From Planotetraspora phitsanulokensis (lineage in GTDB: Bacteria > Actinomycetota > Actinomycetes > Streptosporangiales > Streptosporangiaceae): DNA of 64,000 nucleotides. Positions within the stretch are counted from its first letter, which is position 1, and the number at the start of each line of letters is the position of its first letter. This document shows positions 1-10,351 of the stretch, one piece after another. The notes beneath the pieces are model-generated. The model saw only the letters and a program-made list of their open reading frames with translations, ran no database searches and was not told the origin of the DNA. Made by a program: the position numbers and the translations under genes. The stretch is from NCBI RefSeq assembly GCF_016863295.1, contig NZ_BOOP01000008.1, positions 186,001-250,000 of the forward strand. The letters are read 5' to 3'.

Positions 1-704
1 GTGAAGAACACCACGAGTCCCCGCCGGTGCGGCGGTCCCGGGATGACGACGGGGGCGGGCCCGGCGTAGTGCTCGGTCGCGCCGTAGTTGCGCGCCACAT
101 GCTCACGCAACTCCAGGTCGATCTCGGCGTCCTCGCGGGGCGCGAGCGGCACGGCGACCACGGTCGATCCGGCCAGCCGCTCCGAGGCCTTGAGCGCCGC
201 GCGCACCACCGAGGGGCCGCTCTCGCCGAACACCAGCGGCATCAGCACGATGGTGGCCTCCAGCTCCTCGGCCGTCGCGGCCACGTCGTCGAGGACGGTG
301 GAGTCGAGCGGCCCCCGCATGGTCACGGCGAGGATCTCCCCGTCCGGGAGGTCCTTGCGGACCTCGTCGGGGGTACGGCGTAGCCGGGCGAACGGGCCGT
401 AGGCGGGTGCGTCGAGTGCCGCCACCGGGCCGGCCGCGTGGTGGCCGTCCCGCTCCTCGACGGTCAGCGTGGCCACGGCCGCGCCCTCTGGATCCTTGAG
501 CGTCACCCGGGCGCCGGGAGGGATGTCGTCGGGAAGGGCGAGTGTGATCGGGTCCGGCCAGGGCGTCCCGTCGGACAGCCGGCCGTTCTCGGCCACCGCG
601 TTCGCGTCGGCCGAGGTCAGGAAGCCGGTCAGCGGCGCGAACGCCCCGGAGAGCAGCAACTCCAGGTCCGCCAGCTCCCGCGCGTCGGGAGTCCACTCAG
701 TCAT
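1..704 (-). CDS. Adenylyl-sulfate kinase / ATP-sulfurylase-like protein, N-terminal part (runs off left edge)
   Basis: The reading frame opens at an ATG at 704 and has no stop before the window edge, so about 234 N-terminal residues are visible. Near the N-terminus it reads LSGAFAPLTGFLTSADANAV followed by RLSDGTPWPDPITLALP, the signature of the PUA-like N-terminal domain of ATP sulfurylases. In actinomycetes this domain also precedes an APS kinase domain in a two-domain adenylyl-sulfate kinase. Either way the role would be sulfate activation (sulfate to APS to PAPS). The catalytic domain lies outside the window, so I cannot choose between the two. It is divergent from the sigma factor gene to its right. 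Confidence 0.72.
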   Translation of the reverse strand, partial: MTEWTPDARELADLELLLSGAFAPLTGFLTSADANAVAENGRLSDGTPWPDPITLALPDDIPPGARVTLKDPEGAAVATLTVEERDGHHAAGPVAALDAPAYGPFARLRRTPDEVRKDLPDGEILAVTMRGPLDSTVLDDVAATAEELEATIVLMPLVFGESGPSVVRAALKASERLAGSTVVAVPLAPREDAEIDLELREHVARNYGATEHYAGPAPVVIPGPPHRRGLVVFF

Positions 705-822
705 TCGTCTCTTCCGATCGATTCGGTCGGCAACGCTCTTCGTGTCGCTTGGTGTCGTTCGGACGCATAGCGGGAGGGTGCGCAAGGCGTCTAGAAGCCG
801 ACAGTATTCCTTGGAGGTGATT

Positions 823-1344
823 GTGGACGCCGCAGACGAACGACGTTTCCGCGAGTTCGTGTCGGCACGGTCGCCGGCGCTGATGAAGCTGGCGTTCCTT
901 CTGACCGGAGGCGACCAGCACACCGCCGAGGATCTCGTGCAGACCGCCCTCGCGAAGGCGGTCGTGAAATGGCAGCGCATCGAGGACCCCGAGGCGTACG
1001 TCAAGCAGATCATGTACCGCCAGCGGATCAGCTGGTGGCGCCTGGCCTCGAGGCAGCGGGAGACGACGATGGCCAGGCTGCCCGAGGCGGCGGCGGCCGA
1101 CGGCACGAGCGGGGCCGAGCTCCGGCTCGTGCTGCGCCACGCGCTCGCCCGGCTCACGCCCCGGCAGCGGGCCGTGCTCGTCCTCCGGTACGCCGAGGAC
1201 CTGCCCGAGGAGACCGTGGCCCGGCTTCTCGGGTGCTCCGTCGGCACGGTCCGCAGCACGGCGCACCGGGCGCTCGCTCGGCTGCGCGTGACCGCGCCGG
1301 AACTCGCCGATTTCCGACTCTCCGTCAGCGAGGTGACCTCATGA
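823..1344 (+). CDS. SigE-family (ECF-type) RNA polymerase sigma factor
   Basis: A 173-residue ECF-type sigma factor. Region 2 is visible as LMKLAFLLTGGDQHTAEDLVQ followed by ALAKAVVKW, and region 4 as LTPRQRAVLVLRYAEDLPEE, then VARLLGCSVGTVRSTAHRAL, a clear helix-turn-helix. I chose the GTG at 823 because the GGAGG at 813-817 sits 5 bases upstream; an in-frame GTG at 817 overlaps that GGAGG. The stop overlaps the start of the next gene (ATGA), so the pair is translationally coupled and the neighbour may act as its regulator. A longer open frame begins at 469 but its extra N-terminus is antisense to the sulfate gene. Confidence 0.88.
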   Translation: MDAADERRFREFVSARSPALMKLAFLLTGGDQHTAEDLVQTALAKAVVKWQRIEDPEAYVKQIMYRQRISWWRLASRQRETTMARLPEAAAADGTSGAELRLVLRHALARLTPRQRAVLVLRYAEDLPEETVARLLGCSVGTVRSTAHRALARLRVTAPELADFRLSVSEVTS

Positions 1345-2618
1345 CGCCGCGAATCCTCAAGGAGACCATGGACGAATGGTCCCGTGAGGCGCACGTCCCC
1401 GCGGACCTGGCCGACCGGGCGCTTCGCCGGCGCGGCCGACGGCGACTCGGCACGGCGGCGATCGCCGCCCTCGCGACGGCCGCTGTGGTCACGTCGGTCG
1501 CCCTCGTCGTTCCCCGGTTCGGCCCGCACCGCCCCGTCGCCACGCCTACACGGCACGAGGTGATCCACCTGGCTCCGGCACACCGGCCTCCCGCCAAGGT
1601 CACCAGCGGGGACGACACCGACGGCAGCGTCCTGAAGGACACGGTGAACTCCCCGCCCAAGAAGATGGTCGCAGCCGGGCGCGTGGCGCTCTCGGCCTAC
1701 TGGACCGGCACATACCGCACTACCCCTAACGGCCCCGATACGCGTGGCGGCACCTGGTACCTCCTCGACCCGGTCACCCGGACGTACCAGAAGACCCCGT
1801 GGGCGCACCTCGACGTCGCGCCGGGGCTGCGGTACGCAGCGGTGCTGGAGAAGACCCTTCCCACGAGCAGGATCGGCGTCTTCGACATGGAGACCCGCAG
1901 GGTGCTCGCCTGGATCCCGGTCGACCGCCCCGTCGGCGGGGTCGCCTGGTCGCCGGACGGCACCAGGCTGGTCGCCACGACCTATGACGGGGATCCCGAC
2001 CTGCCTGAATCTTCCGCACAGTGCCCGACGGGCGGTGGGAACCAGGTCCCGAGATCGGACAGCCGCCCCCCGAGCGCGAGTCGGATCCACACCAGCCGCA
2101 CCGGGTTCTACGTCATCGACGTGGCGACCGCGACCGCGGGTGACTTCCACGCCGTCGATCCCTGCTCGGCCTCGTCCTCGAGATCGCGCCGCGACTTCGC
2201 CTGGAGCCGGGACGGCAGCCTCTTGTACGAGCTGGGCGGCACCGTGGAGGGGCCCGAGCTCTTCTACGACCTGGACGGCAGGCCGCACGACCCCGTCGTC
2301 GATCACGCCGGGCAGCGACAGTCACAGGTCGGCGTGTCGCCGGACGGGAAGCTGCTCGTGGGGGAGCAGGGCCTGCTGACGTCGGTCACCGAACTCTCGA
2401 CCGGGAAGGTCGTCGGACACCAGCAGGTCCTCCAGTTGCTGGCCTGGGCGGACAACGACCATCTCATCGGGCAGGGTTGCGCGGGCGGGTGCGGCGACGA
2501 GTTCGACGACGGGCTGGTCCTGGTGAGCGTGGACGGCAGGCGGGCCGTCCAGCTGTGGCGCCACCGCTGGGACCCGCGGTCCCAGATGGCGTGGCAGTCG
2601 GTCCTCACCCTCCGCTAG
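1341..2618 (+). CDS. Membrane-anchored beta-propeller (TolB/WD40-like) protein, possible anti-sigma partner
   Basis: A 425-residue protein whose ATG overlaps the sigma factor stop codon. The N-terminus is a short cytoplasmic segment (about 35 residues, basic RRRGRRR), then one membrane helix (about residues 36-57), then a linker and a large outer domain. That domain carries repeated propeller blades, seen as WSPDGTRLVATTYDG, AWSRDGSLLYELGG and GVSPDGKLLVGEQG. Propeller membrane proteins next to SigE-family sigma factors are common in actinomycetes and are often suspected sensors. No zinc anti-sigma motif (HxxxCxxC) is visible, so an anti-sigma role is only inferred from the coupling. Confidence 0.75.
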   Translation: MTPRILKETMDEWSREAHVPADLADRALRRRGRRRLGTAAIAALATAAVVTSVALVVPRFGPHRPVATPTRHEVIHLAPAHRPPAKVTSGDDTDGSVLKDTVNSPPKKMVAAGRVALSAYWTGTYRTTPNGPDTRGGTWYLLDPVTRTYQKTPWAHLDVAPGLRYAAVLEKTLPTSRIGVFDMETRRVLAWIPVDRPVGGVAWSPDGTRLVATTYDGDPDLPESSAQCPTGGGNQVPRSDSRPPSASRIHTSRTGFYVIDVATATAGDFHAVDPCSASSSRSRRDFAWSRDGSLLYELGGTVEGPELFYDLDGRPHDPVVDHAGQRQSQVGVSPDGKLLVGEQGLLTSVTELSTGKVVGHQQVLQLLAWADNDHLIGQGCAGGCGDEFDDGLVLVSVDGRRAVQLWRHRWDPRSQMAWQSVLTLR

Positions 2619-3346
2619 ATGAGGCGGGCGAAATGGTTCTGCGGCTTGCGGATGACCATGCACACCTCGTCGTTCGTGCCGGAGAGGCGGTCGCCGGACA
2701 GTGCGGCGACCGCCCCGCAGACCAGTTTGACGAGCCCGGCCTGCGGCCCGCGCAGGGCCGGCCCGGTCGCGCCGGAGTAGTCCTCGGCGATCATCAGGCC
2801 GCGCATCAGGCAGTACGCCTCGATGCCCTCGCGGGAGGCGATCGGCTCGTAGATCGCCGGCAGTGGGCCCACCGTCCCGGCGGGCATGAGCTTCTTCCAC
2901 AACGCCCGGCGCAGCCAGGAGGGCATGATCCGGTCGCAGAAGCCGTACGCCGACCGGCGGTCCCTGAGTTTGATCAGCAGGAGGCCGCCTGGCCGGAGCC
3001 CTCCGGCCAGGCGGTCGAGCACCAGCTCGGCGTTGTGGATGCGTTCCAGCAGGAACGACACGTAGACCACGTCGAAGGAGCGCGGCGGGACGGGCACCTT
3101 GCGCATGTCGTCGAGGTACCAGGCGTCGAGGTCCTGGCGTGAGTCGATGTGGGCACGCAGAGGCGGCAGGTCCTCGTCCATGCCGGTGATCTGGAGGTCC
3201 GATCGGCCGACCTCCAGCGTGCCGCCCCGCCCGCACCCGGCGAGCAGGATGTCGAGGCGCCGTCCCAGCTGCTCGGTCCACTGCTCGCGGACTCGCTGGC
3301 TGAAAACGTCATCCTCGCCCACGGGCGACCACTGAACCTCAGACAT
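2615..3346 (-). CDS. SAM-dependent methyltransferase
   Basis: A 243-residue class I methyltransferase-like protein. Motif I is LDILLAGCGRGGTLEVG (about residues 31-47), the acidic motif II region is ITGMDED, and a post-motif FDVVYVSFLLERI precedes LRPGGLLLIKLRDRR. The ATG at 3346 starts MSEVQWSPVGEDD; the open frame extends far upstream antisense to mfd, but this start fits the family length. It converges with the propeller gene, overlapping its stop by 4 bases. The substrate cannot be told from sequence. Confidence 0.72.
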   Translation of the reverse strand: MSEVQWSPVGEDDVFSQRVREQWTEQLGRRLDILLAGCGRGGTLEVGRSDLQITGMDEDLPPLRAHIDSRQDLDAWYLDDMRKVPVPPRSFDVVYVSFLLERIHNAELVLDRLAGGLRPGGLLLIKLRDRRSAYGFCDRIMPSWLRRALWKKLMPAGTVGPLPAIYEPIASREGIEAYCLMRGLMIAEDYSGATGPALRGPQAGLVKLVCGAVAALSGDRLSGTNDEVCMVIRKPQNHFARLI

Positions 3347-3517
3347 GCAACAGAGCGTAACCACCCAAGTGCGATGAGTGGAGCATTTGCGAGGCCGGGT
3401 TTCGGCGGCTGCGGGGCTCCTGCCCGTTGCGGGGGCTGACGGGCGTAGCCTGGGTACCCCCGGTCCATATCTGGCTCGGGCCATTTCGCTTGCCGTCGTG
3501 GGGCTCTGAAGGCACAA

Positions 3518-6500
3518 ATGTCTCTTTCCGGACTGCTCGACCTTGTCGCCGCCGAACCGAAGCTGGCCGCCGTTCTCGAAGGGGCCGAAGGCTCCGCCGA
3601 TCCCGGCGCCGATCTGATCGCGCCGTCCGCGCTCCGGCCGCTGGCCGTGGCCGCCTTGTCCCGCGTCCGTCCCGTGCTGGCGGTGACCGCCACCGGGCGG
3701 GAGGCGGAGGACCTGGCGGCAGCCCTCACCGGCCTGGTCGACGAGAGCTCGGTGGCGGTCTTCCCCGCGTGGGAGACCCTTCCGCACGAACGGCTCTCGC
3801 CCCGCAGCGACACCGTCGGCCAGCGTCTTGCCGTACTGCGCCGGCTGGCCCATCCGGTAGCCGGCGACCCGAACGCCGGGCCGCTCCGGGTCGTCGTCGC
3901 CCCCATCCGCTCGTTGCTGCAGCCGATCGTGTCCGGCCTCGGCGACCTCGAGCCTGTACGGCTGCGCGCGGGTGACGACGCCGACCTCGACGACGTGGTG
4001 GCGCAGTTGGTCGGCAACGGCTACCACCGGGTCGACATGGTCGAAAAGCGTGGCGAGGTCGCCGTCCGCGGCGGCCTGCTCGACGTCTTCCCGCCGACCG
4101 AGGAGCACCCGCTCCGGCTGGAGTTCTGGGGTGACACGGTCGAGGAGATCCGCTGGTTCAAGGTCGCCGACCAGCGCTCTCTCGAGATCGCCCAGGACGG
4201 CCTGTTCGCCGCGCCCTGCCGTGAACTGCTGCTCACCGACGACGTACGGCTGCGCGCCCGCGAGCTGGGAGACGAGCACCCCGCGCTGAAGGAGGTGCTC
4301 GACCAGCTCGCCGAGGGTGTGCCGGTGGAGGGCATGGAGGCGTTCGCCCCGGTGCTGGCCGGCTCGATGGACCTGCTGCTCGACCACCTGCCCATCCGCT
4401 CGGCCGTGTTCGTCTGCGACCCCGAGCGCATCCGGAGCCGGGCCGTCGAGCTGGTGCGGACCAGCCAGGAGTTCATGGAGGCGTCCTGGATCACCGCCGC
4501 CGCCGGAGGGGAGGCGCCGATCGACCTCGAGGCGGCCGCGTTCCGGACGCTTGAGGACGTTCAAGGCCACGCCCGCGAGCTGGGCCAGGCGTGGTGGAGC
4601 ATCGCGCCCTTCGGCGACGGCGTCGAACTGGACGCGCACGACGTCGAGGCCTATCGCGGCGACACCCAGCGCGCGCTGGCCGACATCAAGGGCTGGCTGG
4701 GCGCGGGCAAGTCGGTCGTGCTGCTCAGCGAGGGCCACGGCCCGGCCGAGCGCATGGTCGAACTGCTCAAGGGCGTCGACGTGGCGGCCAGGCTCGCCCC
4801 CTCACTCGACGCCCCGCCGCCGCCGGACGTCGTCCAGGTCACCACCGGCCGCCTCGACCACGGCTTCGTCATCCCCGGCCTGGCCGTGCTGACCCATCTC
4901 GACCTGGTGGGGCAGAAGGCGTCGACCAAGGACATGCGGCGGCTGCCGTCGCGGCGTCGCAACATGGTGGACCCCCTCCAGCTGAAGGTCGGCGACCACG
5001 TCGTCCACGAGCAGCACGGCGTGGGCCGCTACATCGAGATGGTCCAGCGCACTATCCAGGGGGCGACCCGGGAGTACCTCGTCATCGAGTACGCCAAGGG
5101 CGACCGCCTCTACGTGCCGACCGACCAGCTCGACGAGGTCACGCGCTACGTCGGCGGCGAGGCCCCGACCCTCAACCGCATGGGCGGCGCCGACTGGGCC
5201 AAGGCCAAGACCAAGGCCAGGAAGGCCGTCAGGGAGATCGCGGGCGAGCTGATCCGGCTCTACTCGGCCCGGATGGCGTCCCCCGGCCACGCCTTCGCGG
5301 CCGACAGCCCCTGGCAGCGTGAGATGGAGGACGCCTTCCCGTACGCCGAGACCGGCGACCAGCTGGAGGCGATCGACGAGGTCAAGCGCGACATGGAGCG
5401 GCCGGTCCCGATGGACCGCCTGATCTGCGGCGACGTGGGGTACGGCAAGACCGAGATCGCGGTGCGGGCCGCGTTCAAGGCGGTGCAGGACGGCAAGCAG
5501 GTCGCGGTGCTCGTGCCGACCACGCTGCTCGTCCAGCAGCACCTGTCGACGTTCGGCGAGCGGTTCGCCAGCTTCCCCGTCGCGATCAAGCCGATGTCGC
5601 GCTTCCAGACCGACGGCGAGGTCAAGGAGACGATCGAGGGGGTCAGGAGCGGCGCCGTCGACGTCGTGATCGGCACCCACCGGCTGCTGTCGCCCGAGGT
5701 CAGGTTCAAGGACCTCGGCCTGATCATCGTGGACGAGGAGCAGCGGTTCGGCGTGGAGCACAAGGAGGCCATGAAGCACCTGCGCACCCAGGTCGACGTG
5801 CTCGCCATGTCGGCCACGCCGATCCCGCGCACGCTGGAGATGGGATTGACCGGCATCCGCGAGATGTCGACGATCCTCACCCCGCCAGAGGAGCGCCACC
5901 CGATCCTCACGTTCGTCGGACCGTACGACGAGAAGCAGATCGCGGCGGCGATCAGGCGCGAGCTGATGCGCGACGGCCAGACCTTCTTCGTGCACAACCG
6001 GGTGCGCAGCATCGACAGGGTGGCCGCGCGGCTCCACGAGCTGGTCCCCGAGGCGCGGATCGCCGTGGCGCACGGCCAGATGAACGAGCACCAGCTCGAA
6101 AAGATCATGGTGGACTTCTGGGAGCGCAACTTCGACGTGCTCGTGTGCACCACGATCGTCGAGTCGGGGCTCGACGTGCCCAACGCCAACACGCTCATCG
6201 TGGACCGCGCCGACAACTACGGCCTGTCGCAGCTGCACCAGCTCCGCGGCCGCGTGGGCCGGGGGCGCGAGCGCGGCTACGCCTACTTCCTGTATCCGCC
6301 GGAGTCCCCGCTGACCGAGACCGCCCACGAGCGGCTGGCCACGATCGCGCAGCACACCGAGATGGGCGCGGGCATGTACGTCGCGATGAAGGACCTGGAG
6401 ATCCGCGGCGCCGGAAACATCCTTGGGGCCGAGCAGTCGGGGTTCATCGCCGGCGTCGGCTTCGACCTGTACGTGCGGATGATGGCCGAGGCCGTGCAGG

Positions 6501-7015
6501 AGCAGAAGTCGAAGCTCTCCGGTGAGGCCGAGGCCGAGGAGCGGCCGGACGTCAAGGTCGAGCTGCCGATCAACGGGCACGTGCCGCACGGCTACGTGAC
6601 GTCGGAGCGGCTGCGGCTCGAGGCCTACAAGCGCATCGCCGCGATCGCCTCGGAGGACGACATCGCCGCCGTCCGCGACGAGCTGACCGACCGGTACGGC
6701 AGGCCGCCGCAGGAGGTGGACAACCTCCTGGAGGTTGCGCGGTTCCGGATCAAGGCCCGCAAGGCCGGGCTGACGGACGTCACCCTGCAGGGCCAGCAGA
6801 TCAAGTTCGCCCCCGTGGTCCTGCGGGACTCCCAGCAGGTGCGGCTGCAGCGGCTGTACCCGCGGTCGATCGTCAAGCAGGCCACCGAGGTGCTGCTGGT
6901 GCCGGTGCCGAAGACCAAGCCCATCGGCGGCCAGCCCCTGCGGGACCTGGAGCTGCTGAAATGGTGCGGAGACCTGGTCGACGCCATGTTCCTCGAACCC
7001 GTGCGGGTACAGTGA
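3518..7015 (+). CDS. mfd: Transcription-repair coupling factor Mfd
   Basis: An 1165-residue Mfd, full length for the family. It displaces RNA polymerase stalled at DNA lesions and recruits UvrA. The UvrB-homology module is at the N-terminus (LAVTATGREAEDLAAAL, VFPAWETLPHERLSPRSD). The RNA polymerase-interacting CarD-like domain starts near residue 485 (GDHVVHEQHGVGRYIEM). The RecG-like translocase follows, with Walker A GDVGYGKTE near residue 637 and the DEEQ box in IIVDEEQRFG near 738, then the RRGRVGR-type motif VI (LRGRVGRGRERGY). The TRCF C-terminal domain closes the protein. A GAAGG ribosome site at 3508-3512 supports the ATG at 3518. It heads the conserved mfd-mazG-eno block. Confidence 0.97.
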   Translation: MSLSGLLDLVAAEPKLAAVLEGAEGSADPGADLIAPSALRPLAVAALSRVRPVLAVTATGREAEDLAAALTGLVDESSVAVFPAWETLPHERLSPRSDTVGQRLAVLRRLAHPVAGDPNAGPLRVVVAPIRSLLQPIVSGLGDLEPVRLRAGDDADLDDVVAQLVGNGYHRVDMVEKRGEVAVRGGLLDVFPPTEEHPLRLEFWGDTVEEIRWFKVADQRSLEIAQDGLFAAPCRELLLTDDVRLRARELGDEHPALKEVLDQLAEGVPVEGMEAFAPVLAGSMDLLLDHLPIRSAVFVCDPERIRSRAVELVRTSQEFMEASWITAAAGGEAPIDLEAAAFRTLEDVQGHARELGQAWWSIAPFGDGVELDAHDVEAYRGDTQRALADIKGWLGAGKSVVLLSEGHGPAERMVELLKGVDVAARLAPSLDAPPPPDVVQVTTGRLDHGFVIPGLAVLTHLDLVGQKASTKDMRRLPSRRRNMVDPLQLKVGDHVVHEQHGVGRYIEMVQRTIQGATREYLVIEYAKGDRLYVPTDQLDEVTRYVGGEAPTLNRMGGADWAKAKTKARKAVREIAGELIRLYSARMASPGHAFAADSPWQREMEDAFPYAETGDQLEAIDEVKRDMERPVPMDRLICGDVGYGKTEIAVRAAFKAVQDGKQVAVLVPTTLLVQQHLSTFGERFASFPVAIKPMSRFQTDGEVKETIEGVRSGAVDVVIGTHRLLSPEVRFKDLGLIIVDEEQRFGVEHKEAMKHLRTQVDVLAMSATPIPRTLEMGLTGIREMSTILTPPEERHPILTFVGPYDEKQIAAAIRRELMRDGQTFFVHNRVRSIDRVAARLHELVPEARIAVAHGQMNEHQLEKIMVDFWERNFDVLVCTTIVESGLDVPNANTLIVDRADNYGLSQLHQLRGRVGRGRERGYAYFLYPPESPLTETAHERLATIAQHTEMGAGMYVAMKDLEIRGAGNILGAEQSGFIAGVGFDLYVRMMAEAVQEQKSKLSGEAEAEERPDVKVELPINGHVPHGYVTSERLRLEAYKRIAAIASEDDIAAVRDELTDRYGRPPQEVDNLLEVARFRIKARKAGLTDVTLQGQQIKFAPVVLRDSQQVRLQRLYPRSIVKQATEVLLVPVPKTKPIGGQPLRDLELLKWCGDLVDAMFLEPVRVQ

Positions 7016-7110
7016 CCGCGGATTGGCGGTCTCACGGCGCTCGCGCGAGATCGCGCAAAAGACAGAGAACCGGCACAATTGCCTGGCCGGTGTCCTCAGG
7101 AGGATCGTTC

Positions 7111-7776
7111 GTGAAGTCATTTCAAGTGCGCGTCGCCGTGGTCGTCGCGGCGGCTGGTGTGGCGTTGAGCGCGTGTGGCCCCGTCCAGGCCGGCGCCGCG
7201 GCCATCGTGGGCAAGGAACGCATCTCCACCAGCGACTTGGACACCAAGATCCAGGAATTCCGCAAGGACCTGGCGGCGAACAAGATCACCGAGGAGCAGC
7301 TCGGCCTGAGGATCCCGCTGTCCCAGCTGATCCTGCTCAGGCTGGCCAACAGCAAGCAGTACGTTCAGCTCGGCAGCCAGCAGGGCATCACCGTCACCCA
7401 GCGGGACATCGACGACATCGTCGCGGCGCAGGGCGGTCAGACGCAGATCGACACCGCGCTGCTGCAGAGCGGGGTTCCGCTGTCCGTCGGCCGTGAGTTC
7501 ATCAGCTCGGTGATCATCCAGCAGAAGCTGATCGACGGCATGGGCGCGGGTCAGGACCAGCAGAGCCAGCAGCTCGCCCTGCAGAAGCTGACCCAGGAGA
7601 TCGACACCAAGGTCCCGGTGCGCTTCAACCCGCGGTACGGCAAGTTCGACCCCCAGCAGGGGTTCGTGCCGGACGAGCGGTTCGGCAGGGTGCCCGCTCC
7701 CGCCCCCGCGCAGGCGGCCGCCGGCGACCCCGCCGCGCCCCCCGCAGGCGACCCCGCCGCGCCCCCCGCAGGCTGA
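7111..7776 (+). CDS. SurA_N-like lipoprotein (foldase N-domain without PPIase domain)
   Basis: A 221-residue secreted lipoprotein. It starts at a GTG with AGGAGG at 7098-7103. The signal peptide ends in the lipobox LSAC (Cys near residue 22). The body is a SurA/PrsA N-terminal-like helical chaperone domain (ISTSDLDTKIQEF, LRIPLSQLILLRL, GITVTQRDIDDIVAAQGG). No parvulin rotamase domain follows. The C-terminus is a low-complexity Ala/Pro tail with the unit GDPAAPP repeated. Its place between mfd and mazG matches other actinomycetes. It probably assists folding or quality control of exported proteins, but no enzyme activity is visible. Confidence 0.8.
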   Translation: MKSFQVRVAVVVAAAGVALSACGPVQAGAAAIVGKERISTSDLDTKIQEFRKDLAANKITEEQLGLRIPLSQLILLRLANSKQYVQLGSQQGITVTQRDIDDIVAAQGGQTQIDTALLQSGVPLSVGREFISSVIIQQKLIDGMGAGQDQQSQQLALQKLTQEIDTKVPVRFNPRYGKFDPQQGFVPDERFGRVPAPAPAQAAAGDPAAPPAGDPAAPPAG

Positions 7777-7786
7777 CAAGCAACCG

Positions 7787-7914
7787 CGTGATCATGCACA
7801 GGTTCGAGGAGAGTGGCCCCCACCTGCCCCGACGTGTTTGGTGATCATGCACGAGTTCGCGGACGGCCCTCCCCGCCGGCCAGAGGCGAATCCACGAACC
7901 TGTGCATGATCACG
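7787..7914 (+). repeat. Three-copy GTGATCATGCAC element with inverted arms upstream of mazG
   Basis: Three copies of an element sharing GTGATCATGCAC lie in this intergenic region. Copy A (7787-7806) reads CGTGATCATGCACAGGTTCG. Copy C (7895-7914) is its exact reverse complement over 20 bases. Copy B (7841-7863) is in the same direction as A and differs only after the core. B and C can pair over 23 positions with two mismatches and one G-T pair, closing a 28-base loop. The layout resembles a dispersed palindromic repeat or a regulatory hairpin. It is non-coding; mazG starts downstream at 7950. Confidence 0.75.
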
Positions 7915-7949
7915 GCGCAAGGGGGGTGGGGGAGAGGGAGGCTGAGGGT

Positions 7950-8906
7950 ATGGCGTTGGTCGTTGTCACCACTTCTCCGCGAGTGGCTCCGGGGCTGCTG
8001 ACCGGGCAGGCCTGGACGGCACTGCGTTCGGGGCGCGTGCTCACCGGCTCCGCCGGCCATCCCGTGCTCCCCTATCTGGAGGACGCGGGGATCCACGTCG
8101 AGGTCGTGACCCCCGATCCGGTCGCGCTCGCCGCCGAGGGCCGTACGGGCACGGTCGTCTGGCTCGCCGCGCAGGACGGCGACGAGGACCTGATGCGCGC
8201 CGTCGGTCACGCCGCCGTCGCCATGGAGGACCCGCCCGTCATCGAGGTGATCCCCGGCTCGTACGACCTCCCGGGTGCCCGGTTGCTCGACCTCGTCCAG
8301 GTCATGGACCGGCTCCGCCGCGAATGCCCGTGGGATCGCAAGCAGACCCACGAGTCGCTCGTGCCCTACCTCGTCGAGGAGGCCTACGAGGTCCTGGAGA
8401 CGATCGACCAGGGGGACTTCACGGCGCTCAGGGAAGAGCTCGGCGACCTGCTGCTCCAGGTCATGTTCCATTCCCGCCTCGCGCAGGAGCGGGGGCGGGA
8501 GGGCGGCTTCGACATCGACGACGTCGCGATGGGAATCGTCGAGAAGCTGGTCCGCCGCCACCCGCACGTGTTCGCCGACACCACTGTCTCCGGCGCCGGA
8601 GAGGTGAGCGACAACTGGGAGACGATCAAGGCGGCCGAGCGCGCGGCCAAGGGTGAGACCGACTCTGTGCTCAGCGGCGTGCCCATGGGGCAGCCCGCGC
8701 TCTCCCTCGCCGCCCAGATGCTCCGCCGGGCCGGGCGGGCCGGCGTCCCCGCCTCGCTCGCCGACGACCTGCCCGCCACCGTGGGCGCGCGCCTGTTCGA
8801 GCTCGTACGGCTCGCGCAGGACGAGGGGCTCGACCCAGAGGCCGAACTGAGGGCCGTGACGCGCGAGTACCGCCGGCGGATCGAGGAGTGGGAGAGCGAA
8901 TCCTGA
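7950..8906 (+). CDS. mazG: Nucleoside triphosphate pyrophosphohydrolase MazG
   Basis: A 318-residue MazG that hydrolyses NTPs or dNTPs to monophosphates, cleaning damaged or excess nucleotides. The first 110 residues are the tetrapyrrole-methylase-like domain often found in long actinobacterial MazG proteins. The MazG core starts at ECPWDRKQTHESL (about residue 124) and carries the metal-binding helices VEEAYEVLE and REELGDLLLQV (about 161). I chose the ATG at 7950, preceded by a purine-rich GGGAGG; an upstream in-frame ATG at 7902 would place coding sequence inside the inverted repeat. Neighbours and order match the mycobacterial mfd-mazG-eno region. Confidence 0.93.
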   Translation: MALVVVTTSPRVAPGLLTGQAWTALRSGRVLTGSAGHPVLPYLEDAGIHVEVVTPDPVALAAEGRTGTVVWLAAQDGDEDLMRAVGHAAVAMEDPPVIEVIPGSYDLPGARLLDLVQVMDRLRRECPWDRKQTHESLVPYLVEEAYEVLETIDQGDFTALREELGDLLLQVMFHSRLAQERGREGGFDIDDVAMGIVEKLVRRHPHVFADTTVSGAGEVSDNWETIKAAERAAKGETDSVLSGVPMGQPALSLAAQMLRRAGRAGVPASLADDLPATVGARLFELVRLAQDEGLDPEAELRAVTREYRRRIEEWESES

Positions 8907-8927
8907 CAGATGAGACACGCCGGAAGA

Positions 8928-8947
8928 ACGGCCTGCCCCCGGGCCGT
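8928..8947 (+). terminator. Short stem-loop between mazG and eno
   Basis: ACGGCC and GGCCGT form a 6 bp stem around an 8-base C-rich loop, 21 bases after the mazG stop. There is no T run. It is a weak candidate for a terminator separating mazG from the eno promoter region, which holds a possible -10 TAGGCT near 8969. Confidence 0.35.
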
Positions 8948-9002
8948 GCGGAGTGGTAGGGACCGGTAGGCTCAGCAGGCAAACTGCCCGCGACTTTGCT
9001 AG

Positions 9003-10292
<1,290 letters not shown>

Positions 10293-10351
10293 TCCGCGGG
10301 GGCGCAGCAAGCCGTACGGAACCGGAGACGGAAACCGGAAGGGGTGTCGCG

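Noticed and set aside
4802-7120. A 772-codon open frame on the minus strand opposite mfd
   Set aside because: It is an antisense frame made open by GC-rich codon bias. It has no recognisable domain and mfd on the other strand is certain.
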